Virus record (IMG/VR): IMGVR_UViG_3300023202_000247
Coordinates: 186,001 to 250,000 of that record
Length of the DNA: 64,000 nucleotides
Strand: one strand, 5' to 3'
From: a virus
In this document: positions 18,084 to 26,908 of the stretch, in pieces
Numbering within the stretch: position 1 is the stretch's first letter
How the letters are laid out: each line of letters begins with the position of its first letter
Notes under the pieces: generated by a model
The model's database searches: none
What the model saw: the letters and a program-made list of their open reading frames with translations, nothing else
Told to the model about the DNA's origin: nothing
Program-made: the position numbers and the translations under genes

Positions 18084-18776
18084 ATGTCACTAAAAATAGT
18101 ACAAGCGGGATATGCATTACCAACGGAGTTTCCGGTTGATCCGAATGCTCAGTTCGAGCCGGGCAACATAGGGCAACTTGGTGTAAATGGTAATAACATC
18201 GTATGTGGTGTTAGCGACGGAACGGCTCCAATAGGAATAATTGATGACATAAAAACTGTTGCTTTTACTGCACAATCAATAGATGAAGAGGTAATTGCAC
18301 CGGCAGTTGGTGTAGAATCACATGGTGAAATTGTTTCAGCAATGGATGTGAAACAAGAGTTGAGAAATCCCAATGTTGTCAAATCTAGTTTCGTAACCAA
18401 CCCTGTCAATGTTATTTTGATTCCTAGAAACGGAATGATTATTTTCCCAGCCGGTACGCCTTTAAATATAGATTTGGATGGAGATGGTATTCCAGATGCT
18501 ATTCGCACGATTGTGAGCTATTCATATCAAGTTCCAAACATTCCCGGCGATGACAGCACACAAGCAAGCGGAAAGGTTACCATTTGGTTTCAAAGAATGT
18601 TTGCTCAAACAGATAGATTCGAAGCAAACCAACGTTACCCAATCAACGCTAACTTGTTTGTAAATGAGAGTGGTTTGTTGACTACCAGGCAACCAACGGA
18701 GACACATCCTGGTGTTGCAATAGTAACAGGTTCCCCAGGACCAATATTTGATAGTTTAGAGTTTATGTGGCTTTGA
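18084..18776 (+). CDS. Putative capsid decoration-like protein
   Basis: 230 residues, beta-rich, with an N-terminus EPGNIGQLGVNGNNIVCGVS and a later ESGLLTTRQPTETHPGVAIV. The ending resembles GDALYATSAGLLT in the gene at 26068 and GDKLYVSSNGLFT in the next gene, so the three appear to be paralogues. This sequence style fits small capsid-stabilising or decoration proteins. It starts a new operon after the terminator; a GGATATATTG element and a GAGAGG Shine-Dalgarno precede the ATG. The exact role is inference. Confidence 0.65.
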   Translation: MSLKIVQAGYALPTEFPVDPNAQFEPGNIGQLGVNGNNIVCGVSDGTAPIGIIDDIKTVAFTAQSIDEEVIAPAVGVESHGEIVSAMDVKQELRNPNVVKSSFVTNPVNVILIPRNGMIIFPAGTPLNIDLDGDGIPDAIRTIVSYSYQVPNIPGDDSTQASGKVTIWFQRMFAQTDRFEANQRYPINANLFVNESGLLTTRQPTETHPGVAIVTGSPGPIFDSLEFMWL

Positions 18777-19180
18777 TGTTTAAAATAGTTGATGGTATTA
18801 CAGATCCTGTTAAAATGTTCGTAGCGCCCGGCGTTAGATTCGAGCCGGGATGCATCGTTGAGTTTAAGGAAATTGACGGTATATTTGTTGCTGATTTGAG
18901 CCACAACTGTGGAACATCCATCGGTATAATTTCAGAGTCAATTTTTATCGATGATAATAAAGTAAGTCTTCATCCAGAAGATAGAGCATCTGTTTTTATA
19001 GAACGAATGGTTTTTAGAACAAATAACTGTGAACCTGGAGATTATAGAACTGGTGATAAATTATATGTTAGCAGTAATGGTTTATTCACTTTGGAAGAGC
19101 CACAAGAAGACTCACCATTTGTTGGAAGAGTTATAAGTAAATTAAAAAAAGACAATGTATTTGAAGCGTTGTGGCTGTAG
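18776..19180 (+). CDS. Putative decoration-like paralogue
   Basis: 134 residues from the ATG at 18776 (TGATG junction with the previous stop); an in-frame ATG at 18767 is less likely. It shares with its neighbour the APGVRFEPGCIVEF opening and the TGDKLYVSSNGLFTLEEP closing module, but is shorter. Beta-rich, no signal or membrane segment. Probably a virion surface protein of the same family. Confidence 0.62.
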   Translation: MFKIVDGITDPVKMFVAPGVRFEPGCIVEFKEIDGIFVADLSHNCGTSIGIISESIFIDDNKVSLHPEDRASVFIERMVFRTNNCEPGDYRTGDKLYVSSNGLFTLEEPQEDSPFVGRVISKLKKDNVFEALWL

Positions 19181-19248
19181 TTCAACAAGGCATAAACAAG
19201 CATTTATTTGTATTTAGCATCTCTCTGGTGAGAGAATAGGAGAACTAC

Positions 19249-19569
19249 ATGGTTGATGAGCAAACCTGGCGTGCGTGTATGGATTCGGAGATATTTTGTA
19301 ATTATCTAGCTGGTGAAATCAACAAAGAGGCGCGCGCAGATATCATCAAAGAACAAGAGCGCATCGCAGCTTTTGAGGCTCGTATCGATGAAGAAACAAA
19401 AGCTGCAAAAGCTTTTGATGAACTAAACGAAAAAATCAAAAGCAACCCAGAGCTTTTAAATTATTACAGACGTGTAAAGTCTGCATTGATTAACGATCCA
19501 GAGTTGAAAAAAAGCACCGATAGCGTTTTTGTCGAAAGCATCATGATGCTTGATTTAGGGGAATACTGA
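19249..19569 (+). CDS. Hypothetical helical protein
   Basis: 106 residues with a good Shine-Dalgarno (AGGAG) behind a small hairpin in the leader (TCTCTC/GAGAGA, 19220-19235). Helical and acidic (IIKEQERIAAFEARIDEETK). It ends 1 nt before the next start. No family recognised; likely co-expressed with the large protein that follows. Confidence 0.68.
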   Translation: MVDEQTWRACMDSEIFCNYLAGEINKEARADIIKEQERIAAFEARIDEETKAAKAFDELNEKIKSNPELLNYYRRVKSALINDPELKKSTDSVFVESIMMLDLGEY

Positions 19570-19570
19570 T

Positions 19571-22500
19571 ATGACTTTGAAGCATGTAAAATTTCACCAA
19601 AGCGAAGTGATGCGCGAGTTGGAAAGACAAGCAACTCGTAAAGGCCACTTCGAACCATCTCCAAAAGAAACTGTTGATGCAGCTGCAAACAAAGCAGCGC
19701 AAAGCTTCATACCAACCAGAACTGGTAATTGGTATAATGATACGATGAACTTAGTTACCGCTCTTCGCAATGCTGGTTATGAAAAATCAGCTGCGGATAT
19801 CGAGGAGAAGGCTACGAACATGAAATTTGCCGAAGTTCATTTGTACAAGGCAATTGATGAAGATGGCGATGCTTTCATGGATTATGCTCATCCGGAAGGC
19901 GACACGGAGATAATTCCGGCTCAAGACGGGCGAGGAAAAGTTGAAAGAACAACCACAACTCATGACAAGATGCTGGATGTTTTGCACAAAAAGCCAACTG
20001 GAAAGCTTTCTGGAGAGGCTAATTTTGTTTTGAATCGTGAGGTCAAAGAAGCCGCTTTGGATGTTTTAAAAACGGCCCAAGATGTGGGTGTGATTGACAA
20101 GATTAAAAAAAAATTTGAATCTATTCAAAATATAATAAACAATGCTGGTAGTATCGTATCTGATATATCATTAAATTTTGGAAATATAATAAATAAAATA
20201 TTTCATGGTAATGCATCTGCCGTTGCATTGTATGTAAAGTATTCAGATGCTACGATGCAACAACTGCAAAATTTAATATACGCTTATAGATTCTTTTATT
20301 GGAATGGTTCCAAGTATGTAGTTAATACAAAGCAAGCAAACAGTGTAATTAGCTCACATGCTTTAAAGAATCAAAATGCATTGAGAGCAGCTTGCAAAGC
20401 TGTAGGTGTTGATGCTGATCCATATCTCAGAGCGCCTGATGGTTCAGGCTCGGTACCTCTCACATCTGCAAATAAGGCGGCAGAACTTGCTGGTAAGGTA
20501 TTGGCAGGTACCAATCATCTTTGGAACATGACATTTGGAGACTCTATTGTTAGAGAGGCAAATGAAAACTTGAAGAAAGTTTATAATGCTTTTGTTGCAG
20601 AGATGAAAACAAGTTTGCCAGTAACATCAGAGGGTATTTTTGATCGTGGTGAAATTAACTATTCTGTAGCTGTGAATAAACTAAGAAATGCAAGAAAATC
20701 ACTAGATTCAGTTTATGAACAGGGAAGCAATGCATCCAAGTTGTTTGAAATATACGAGGTATTTTCGGCGGATGAGGCGATGAATTTGCAAAAGATATTT
20801 ACCGATTTGAAGTCCAATATCGATGAAGCATTGAAGCTCATCGTAACTCAAAGCAAACAATATGGAAAAACATTCGAAGGTATCAACAGCTGGATATCTC
20901 AGGTTGCGCGTCTAAAGAAATTGTCTTTGGAGCAACGCGCAGCTTTGCCCGAAGGTTCCGAGGAACGCAAGGCAGCATATACCAACTATATAGCTGCAAA
21001 AAAAATGGAAAGCATTCTCAATGGTTTGAAAGGTAAGAGCTGGCTCGAGATTCGTTCTGTTTTGCAAGAGAACTATCAACTATATGAAACGCCAGAAGAC
21101 TTTCAAAAAGATATCGATTCCTTCAAGGCAAAGGTTTTGGGAAAAGGTGAGTCAGCAGAGGCTTCTGACGGACTTGCAACAGTTGCATCTTTGGTAAAAG
21201 CAGCCGGAGCATTTGGTGATCAGGCAAAAACTATAAAGCCTGTTTCAACAAAAACAGAACCAAAAGCAGCTCCAAAATCCACACCGGGGCAGTCGGTTCA
21301 ACGCAAAGGTCCGGTAGCAACATCTGCGGTTCCAGAAGAGGAGCAACGAGCGGTTGCACAAATGCAAAAGGTTCTCACCGAGATTTCAACTCAAATGACG
21401 CAAAATGCTGAAAACATCGCGCGTGATTTGGCACCGATGCATGACCAATCATTGCGCGGATTAACACCCGATCAGGTAAGACAGAGTGCTGCTGTAATTG
21501 GAGCAACCGGCAAGGGAACTGGTACACCTTTCGATGGTCTATGGGGTCCAAAAACTATTCGTGCTTTAGAAGAAGTAAATAGTTATGTCCAACGTGTAAA
21601 CAAATTGGAAGGTAAAAATTTACCAGCTGTGCTTCCCGGTAGCCATTATCGTCAAACAGACACCAGTAAAACGCTAGAAGATGCTGATGCGAATGTTACT
21701 GCTTTACTTGAATTTAGCAAAACAATGGGATTCAGTGTTACTGGTCCAGATGGTAGCAAGACTGAAATATCTGATTACGATCATATTCCGCAAACGTTGA
21801 CTCGCCAAAATGTTTTGGATACTGGTGATTTGACTGTTCGAAGTGTTGATGTTCAATCTTTGGAAGCATTTTATGCGTTTCTCGAGCACACCATCAATCG
21901 TACAGCAAACACAAATGCAGAGTTGGTATCCAAGGGACAGTATGGTGAAATTACTGATACTGATCAATCTGGAAAGAAAACAACTCATACCATTCGCACA
22001 ACACTTGATGATGAGCCAAAACAAGAGGGGTTTGGAACAGTTACTTGGAGACAGTTTAATGACTATCTAAAGTGGTTCGCTTATCGTGTAAACATGTTGT
22101 ATAGCAAAGCAAAGCGTGAAGGCGCTGATGCTGCTGATGTTCAAAGACTAACAGCATACAAAGATTCAATCGATGCTTTGAGTATCAAATGGTTGAAGCT
22201 CAAGCGTTGGCTCGAGCAAAACAGAGTTGATTTGGATAAATCATACGTTAGCTTTGAAGCTTTGAAAATTGTTGATACTCACCTTGGACGAAGCGGTCGC
22301 GGTCGTGAAGTTGGTGTAGGTAGAGGTAGAGGTAGAGGTAGAGGTAGAGGTAGAGGTAGAGGTAGAGGTAGAGGTAGAGGTGAAGGAGATATGGAGGGTT
22401 ACCAATATTATGATCCGGGTGTTGTCGGTGGAAGAAGCGGGCCGCTTTATGCTCCATTTTCAAATAATATGAATATGATTCAAATTGCTAAAGATTTTGG

Positions 22501-22849
22501 TTTGAATGACAGTGAAAAATTCTATGATAGAATGGCAAATCCGGTCATCAACTATGACTCGTTTGGTGGTCGGATTGATTCACTCATTAGAATGTATTTG
22601 CCAGAAGATTTGCTTGCACAAGTTGATGCAGGACAAAGAGACCCGCGTCAATTCTTGCTAAGCATGATCCGAAGATTGACTATTGATTTCAACAAAATAT
22701 ACAAAACTTGGATTCAAGAAGCTCAAACCAAGCTTCCGAAAGGTGAAAGGGTTAGCGCTTTGATGAAGAATCAAAGAGGTAACTATAATGCATGGCATCG
22801 TAGATTAGATTACTTGGAGAAGCGTATAAGGCGCAACATGGAGAGCTGA
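19571..22849 (+). CDS. Large probable internal virion protein with peptidoglycan-binding-like module
   Basis: 1092 residues, mostly helical. Residues ~50-80 carry the recurrent hairpin (LVTALRNAGYEKSAADIEEK). Residues ~651-672 read GTPFDGLWGPKTIRALEE, the core of a PG_binding_1-like repeat (GxxGPxTxxAL), here isolated. Around residues 915-940 a hexanucleotide expansion encodes about ten Gly-Arg pairs. No catalytic lysin motif is seen, so this is not an obvious endolysin. Position between decoration proteins and major capsid suggests a large internal or capsid-associated protein, perhaps ejected with the genome; that role is inference. Confidence 0.65.
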   Translation: MTLKHVKFHQSEVMRELERQATRKGHFEPSPKETVDAAANKAAQSFIPTRTGNWYNDTMNLVTALRNAGYEKSAADIEEKATNMKFAEVHLYKAIDEDGDAFMDYAHPEGDTEIIPAQDGRGKVERTTTTHDKMLDVLHKKPTGKLSGEANFVLNREVKEAALDVLKTAQDVGVIDKIKKKFESIQNIINNAGSIVSDISLNFGNIINKIFHGNASAVALYVKYSDATMQQLQNLIYAYRFFYWNGSKYVVNTKQANSVISSHALKNQNALRAACKAVGVDADPYLRAPDGSGSVPLTSANKAAELAGKVLAGTNHLWNMTFGDSIVREANENLKKVYNAFVAEMKTSLPVTSEGIFDRGEINYSVAVNKLRNARKSLDSVYEQGSNASKLFEIYEVFSADEAMNLQKIFTDLKSNIDEALKLIVTQSKQYGKTFEGINSWISQVARLKKLSLEQRAALPEGSEERKAAYTNYIAAKKMESILNGLKGKSWLEIRSVLQENYQLYETPEDFQKDIDSFKAKVLGKGESAEASDGLATVASLVKAAGAFGDQAKTIKPVSTKTEPKAAPKSTPGQSVQRKGPVATSAVPEEEQRAVAQMQKVLTEISTQMTQNAENIARDLAPMHDQSLRGLTPDQVRQSAAVIGATGKGTGTPFDGLWGPKTIRALEEVNSYVQRVNKLEGKNLPAVLPGSHYRQTDTSKTLEDADANVTALLEFSKTMGFSVTGPDGSKTEISDYDHIPQTLTRQNVLDTGDLTVRSVDVQSLEAFYAFLEHTINRTANTNAELVSKGQYGEITDTDQSGKKTTHTIRTTLDDEPKQEGFGTVTWRQFNDYLKWFAYRVNMLYSKAKREGADAADVQRLTAYKDSIDALSIKWLKLKRWLEQNRVDLDKSYVSFEALKIVDTHLGRSGRGREVGVGRGRGRGRGRGRGRGRGRGRGEGDMEGYQYYDPGVVGGRSGPLYAPFSNNMNMIQIAKDFGLNDSEKFYDRMANPVINYDSFGGRIDSLIRMYLPEDLLAQVDAGQRDPRQFLLSMIRRLTIDFNKIYKTWIQEAQTKLPKGERVSALMKNQRGNYNAWHRRLDYLEKRIRRNMES
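22319..22380 (+). repeat. (GGTAGA)n hexanucleotide tandem repeat coding Gly-Arg
   Basis: About ten perfect GGTAGA units inside the large protein, encoding an RG-repeat tract. A 6-bp unit preserves frame, so copy-number slippage would alter only tract length. RG tracts commonly bind nucleic acid; that function is inferred here. Confidence 0.95.
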
Positions 22850-24033
22850 TGAATGATGGTATTTTACAGTACTATTCAGATACGCTTCTAATAGAGAAGT
22901 GGGCAAATGTTGATGCGGCATTGGACATGCGCAAAAGCGCAGGTGTGCTTGATTCAATCGTATCAGGCGCAAAAGGTTTTATAGAAAACTTCGTTGTTGA
23001 TAGATTGGACAAAAGCTCTCCATTAGCTTTTGGTGAAAGTGTATTAAAGCTATTAGCTCCAAGTATTTTGTTTAGACTTTGGCCACCACTTGGTTTGTTG
23101 GAAACAGCAGGTCAAATGCTTTTTGGAATGAGCGTTGTCGATATAATCAAATCTATAGTTTCTGCACTTGCTCCTAAAATTAGCTCAAGTGAAATTATCA
23201 CACCAGAAGAGGTTAACCAAGCAGGTGTGCAGGCAGCGGGCGGTGATTTGCTCGTTAGTGCAAGTACAGATTTGTTGTATCCACTACGCGAATTGGAAAG
23301 AAACGACTCTATAGTTAAAGCGGCTCAAGCCGGCTCTAGAAGCTACAGAGGTTTTCTTGGAGGTAGAAGTCCAGCTGGCGGTGCATTTTTGCGCCCTCAA
23401 AAGGGAACCCCTGCTCTCTATCGAATGCTTGGTTTTTTGGGACCACGAAAAGGTAAAACATTAATTGTAGGTTTTATTGTATGGCTAATCAAAACTGTTC
23501 TAGCAAGTGCAGGTTTGCTCGCTGGTGGAAGCATCATTTCGGGATTGTTTGGCAAGGACAAAGAAAAAGAAACTGAACAAGAGGTTGTTGTTGAAAAATC
23601 AGAGAAAGAGCCGCGACCTTGGGCAGCACCATATCAACAAGATGGTCGTAAAGTATGGAACGTGTCTGAGACAACTCCGGCATCTTATCAAAGACCTGTT
23701 AGATTGCCAAGTGGTAGTTCGCATAATTTGAAACCAAGTGGTGCTGGTGAGAAATTCAACAAAAACGATAGCGCTACTATTTGGATTGTTCCACTGAAAG
23801 GTGGAGTGGAAAACACGGTGTTGAGCTGGGCAACTACTGTATATCCAGAGCTTCAGGGTCATGAAAATGCGATTAGACGCTCACCTTCATTCAATAGAAC
23901 TGTAAATATATTAGAGGGTCATACGGATCCACGCTCACCAAACTACTTATCGATGCCTTCAGGAGTAAACAAGATACGAGATGTTGTAGACTCTTTCGCC
24001 GGAGATGTTGCATCTAAAATTCCAAAAGGATAA
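22849..24033 (+). CDS. Hypothetical protein with hydrophobic/membrane segments
   Basis: 394 residues; ATG joined to the previous stop (TGATG). There are two hydrophobic stretches, residues ~62-100 (SILFRLWPPLGLLETAG) and ~200-230 (TLIVGFIVWLIKTVLASAG), suggesting membrane interaction. A basic Pro-rich region and a C-terminal alpha/beta part follow. Together with its two downstream neighbours it forms a set of probably internal, possibly membrane-active proteins that might form a channel for genome entry; this is speculative. No family recognised. Confidence 0.62.
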   Translation: MNDGILQYYSDTLLIEKWANVDAALDMRKSAGVLDSIVSGAKGFIENFVVDRLDKSSPLAFGESVLKLLAPSILFRLWPPLGLLETAGQMLFGMSVVDIIKSIVSALAPKISSSEIITPEEVNQAGVQAAGGDLLVSASTDLLYPLRELERNDSIVKAAQAGSRSYRGFLGGRSPAGGAFLRPQKGTPALYRMLGFLGPRKGKTLIVGFIVWLIKTVLASAGLLAGGSIISGLFGKDKEKETEQEVVVEKSEKEPRPWAAPYQQDGRKVWNVSETTPASYQRPVRLPSGSSHNLKPSGAGEKFNKNDSATIWIVPLKGGVENTVLSWATTVYPELQGHENAIRRSPSFNRTVNILEGHTDPRSPNYLSMPSGVNKIRDVVDSFAGDVASKIPKG

Positions 24034-24035
24034 AA

Positions 24036-25100
24036 ATGCCAATTATTGAATCAGAAGTATTTGAAGAATATTTAAAGCAATCGGAAAGTGAAGGTCTGGT
24101 AAAAAAGGCAGATTATTCTGAAGCACGCATAGGCTCTGACAATGATGATGTTATATCGCTACTCTATGGTATCAAACCAAACGATAAGGAAGATGACAAA
24201 AGTATTGTTGAAAAGGCTCATTCAGAAACAGCTGTTGTTGGTCCTGCTTATGATGCAATGAATGCAATTGTTGAAAATGTTCAACAGCGTCAAAACATGA
24301 TGGCTTATATTGCGCACAAAACTCCAAGTGGTGATTTGACGATGCGCAGATATGTAAAAGCAAAATCTGAGTTAATTGATTCTATCGTTAGAGCAGGTTT
24401 CGAGCTGGACAATGATAACAACGTTGATTTGATGAAATTCGCAGATCAATGTGTTGGAGACGTAACGAAGCAAGCAGCTTTCTGGATTCCAATTGCAGGA
24501 GCGGCTTTGGCGTTACTTGGCACTGTAGCATGGATAAATAACACAGATGATGTTGTTCAAAACATATACGCAAACTCTGAAAGAGTTATTAACGAGTTAG
24601 AGGATATACAAGAAGAATTTCCAAAGGTATCTTATATCATAAAAGATTTGCGTAATCTACAATCCAAATATGAAAAATATGTTCCGGCAAAACAGAATCT
24701 TTCCGTTTTAGCTTCTGGCGTTGGAAGTGCTGATGATTTAGTTGCAATTGCTGCTGAAGGCAAAGATAGCATTGCTGTTATAGAAGATTATGTGAATGAG
24801 CTTCAGAAAATCAAACCAAGACTAATCCGTTTTGCTTCGATGTTAAATAGCATGCCTCAAAAAGAATGGACGTATGATTGGTTGGCAAAATTAGACGAGG
24901 TTCGTAAGTATCTCGTTCCAGATGACTATAAAGATGTTATTTTGTCAATAAATGGTCTTGTGTCAACAATTGATGTTTCTTTGAAAAATGCTCAGCAGGC
25001 TATGAGTATAGCTTCTCGTTATTCTCATCAAATAAATGATGCTGCTAAAAATGTTGAAGAAGGTAATGTTGGTTCATTCGTAAATGAATATGAGGTTTGA
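24036..25100 (+). CDS. Hypothetical helical protein with one membrane-like segment
   Basis: 354 residues. Residues ~149-170 (AAFWIPIAGAALALLGTVAW) form a good transmembrane helix. The flanking regions are long amphipathic helices (ANSERVINELEDIQEEFPKV) predicted to be coiled coil. No signal peptide. The stop overlaps the next start as TGATG. Similar architecture to its upstream neighbour suggests related function. Unknown family. Confidence 0.62.
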   Translation: MPIIESEVFEEYLKQSESEGLVKKADYSEARIGSDNDDVISLLYGIKPNDKEDDKSIVEKAHSETAVVGPAYDAMNAIVENVQQRQNMMAYIAHKTPSGDLTMRRYVKAKSELIDSIVRAGFELDNDNNVDLMKFADQCVGDVTKQAAFWIPIAGAALALLGTVAWINNTDDVVQNIYANSERVINELEDIQEEFPKVSYIIKDLRNLQSKYEKYVPAKQNLSVLASGVGSADDLVAIAAEGKDSIAVIEDYVNELQKIKPRLIRFASMLNSMPQKEWTYDWLAKLDEVRKYLVPDDYKDVILSINGLVSTIDVSLKNAQQAMSIASRYSHQINDAAKNVEEGNVGSFVNEYEV

Positions 25101-25969
25101 TGCCTGATGCAAATACAAATAATGAACAACTCGTAAAATCTTGGCAGAATTATTTACGCCAAGCACCGTTCGGGGTTTCATATTCTGGAGGTACACCTGG
25201 GATATCAGATCAAAATCTGATAAACGCAATAAAAAATCTAGCAAACCGTGCAGGTCAAGTTACAGGTACATTTGTTATTAACAAGTTATTATCTGGTAAT
25301 AATATAGTTGGTGATCCATCAGTAATACAAGCAATTATAAAAGAGCATGGTGTTGGTCAGCCAAAAAAACCGAACGTTGAACAAACTGTTGTTGAGACTA
25401 ATCAACCAGTAACAACAGATGGTAAAGTATCTAATTTCAAACAATGGTTAACCAAATATGGTTTATACAAAGGTGATATTAACAATGAAACTGATAATAA
25501 GTTTGTAGAAGCCTTGCGTAAAATTGAGCGTTCAATCAGTAAATCATTGGAGACATTGGCAGATGTACCAGCAAATAGCGCGCATAATTTGATTTGGACT
25601 GGCAGTCAAATCAACCCGCGTACATCTCCAAATGATATTGAAAAGGCAATAAATCTAATAAAATCTTTCAAGGAATCACAAGCCAAAAAATCTGAAGGGC
25701 AGGTAAACAGTATCTGGCCTTCGGATGCCTGGGATCCGGAAGAGCCAGTGCCGATGTCGATGAAATTTGTTCCGACAAAGGATGATACGGGCATTCAATT
25801 CGAAAGTGCTGACTATGTAAACACACAGCAAATAGGTGAGATGCAACCCAAGATTCCTGCCGATATGAGTGCTCAAGTACCTGAAGAGGTACTCGAGGAA
25901 GAGAAAAAGAGTAAATTAGATGACAGAATTGTTGATTTAGCAAAGTTTTTTCAAAAATTCTTTCAATAG
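25100..25969 (+). CDS. Hypothetical protein with peptidoglycan-binding-like segment
   Basis: 289 residues from the ATG at 25100. The middle segment FKQWLTKYGLYKGDINNET resembles a PG_binding-type repeat start (YGxYxGxIxxxT), similar in idea to the module in the gene at 19571. The rest is low complexity, acidic and Pro-rich near the end. Last gene of this operon, stopping with TAG. Role unknown; likely virion-internal. Confidence 0.6.
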   Translation: MPDANTNNEQLVKSWQNYLRQAPFGVSYSGGTPGISDQNLINAIKNLANRAGQVTGTFVINKLLSGNNIVGDPSVIQAIIKEHGVGQPKKPNVEQTVVETNQPVTTDGKVSNFKQWLTKYGLYKGDINNETDNKFVEALRKIERSISKSLETLADVPANSAHNLIWTGSQINPRTSPNDIEKAINLIKSFKESQAKKSEGQVNSIWPSDAWDPEEPVPMSMKFVPTKDDTGIQFESADYVNTQQIGEMQPKIPADMSAQVPEEVLEEEKKSKLDDRIVDLAKFFQKFFQ

Positions 25970-26067
25970 AAATGCATAAATTTTGACATCGTGAATTACG
26001 ATGAAAGAAAGATAAGATGTAAGACAATAATTCACGTCAATAATTTAACGTGAGATTGGAATAAAAA

Positions 26068-26757
26068 ATGGCTTTACGTTTACAACAACCAGGCATTCAG
26101 CCTCTCGGACAATTTGATGGTTACGACGCCGATTACTTGAACGTTCTCGGTGGTGAGGTTGGTAGCTTTATTGGAGTCGATGTTAGCGGAACTGATATTG
26201 CTGCTGTTGATGCTGATGGTTCTGACGGTTACGTCGGATTGCCACCAGCTAACACTCGTCCAGCAATCACTGTTCAGTTGGCATCTGGAATGCGTCCGCT
26301 TGGCCTAATCGATGATGGTACTCTCCATTACGGAACCCTATTCGGTCAGGTTGTAGGTGGAGTTGCTGGAAAGGTAGTTACTGGCGGCGCAGTTCTCGGC
26401 CCACACACCGCGGCTGCTTCTGGCAAGCTAACTTTCTGGGACAAGCCAGGAACTTACGCTGTAACTTTGGATGCTGTCGACACCGATTCGGATGGTCTCG
26501 TACCAAGCAACGGTTCGTTGGCAGTTGGCGACGCTCTTTATGCAACCAGTGCGGGTCTATTGACTCCTGCTTCTGCAAAGAGCTTCGAGGCTGGTCCTGC
26601 TATAGTTGTTGCTCGATTCCTCGAGTTCACAACTGATCAGAGCTTGGTCACCACTCCAAATTACCTAGTTTCTGCTTTGAACTCCCCATCTGGTTCAGGT
26701 GCACAGCAGTTGAACTTCACACAAGCAATCATTCACTTCCACCCACCGGGTTCCTGA
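26068..26757 (+). CDS. Capsid decoration-like protein preceding the major capsid gene
   Basis: 229 residues, beta-rich, Gly/Ala-rich, without Cys. Contains GDALYATSAGLLTPASAK, matching the closing module of the two genes near 18-19 kb. Codon use is shifted to C- and G-ending codons, as in the adjacent major capsid gene, which implies very high expression. It ends at a strong terminator and sits directly before the major capsid gene, a classic place for a capsid-stabilising/decoration protein. Assignment by position and expression style; moderate confidence. Confidence 0.72.
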   Translation: MALRLQQPGIQPLGQFDGYDADYLNVLGGEVGSFIGVDVSGTDIAAVDADGSDGYVGLPPANTRPAITVQLASGMRPLGLIDDGTLHYGTLFGQVVGGVAGKVVTGGAVLGPHTAAASGKLTFWDKPGTYAVTLDAVDTDSDGLVPSNGSLAVGDALYATSAGLLTPASAKSFEAGPAIVVARFLEFTTDQSLVTTPNYLVSALNSPSGSGAQQLNFTQAIIHFHPPGS

Positions 26758-26772
26758 TAGCTGAATGAAAAC

Positions 26773-26805
26773 GGGGCACCCGCCCAGGGTGCCCCATTTA
26801 TTTTT
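26773..26805 (+). terminator. Rho-independent terminator between decoration and capsid genes
   Basis: GGGGCACCC/GGGTGCCCC stem (26773-26781 with 26787-26795), 5-nt loop, followed by ATTTATTTTT. Confidence 0.93.
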
Positions 26806-26908
26806 ACTTTAGATTTATATATTGCTCGTTTCGGCGAGATAATAATAAAACAAAATGGCTATTGATTTCAATCGGATAGTCTCACCCCAACAACAATACG
26901 GAGAATAA

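Noticed and set aside
25983-26010. TTGACA with TAAGAT as a sigma70 promoter before the decoration gene
   Set aside because: Spacing between the two boxes is about 24 nt, too long for a normal promoter; no better pair found.
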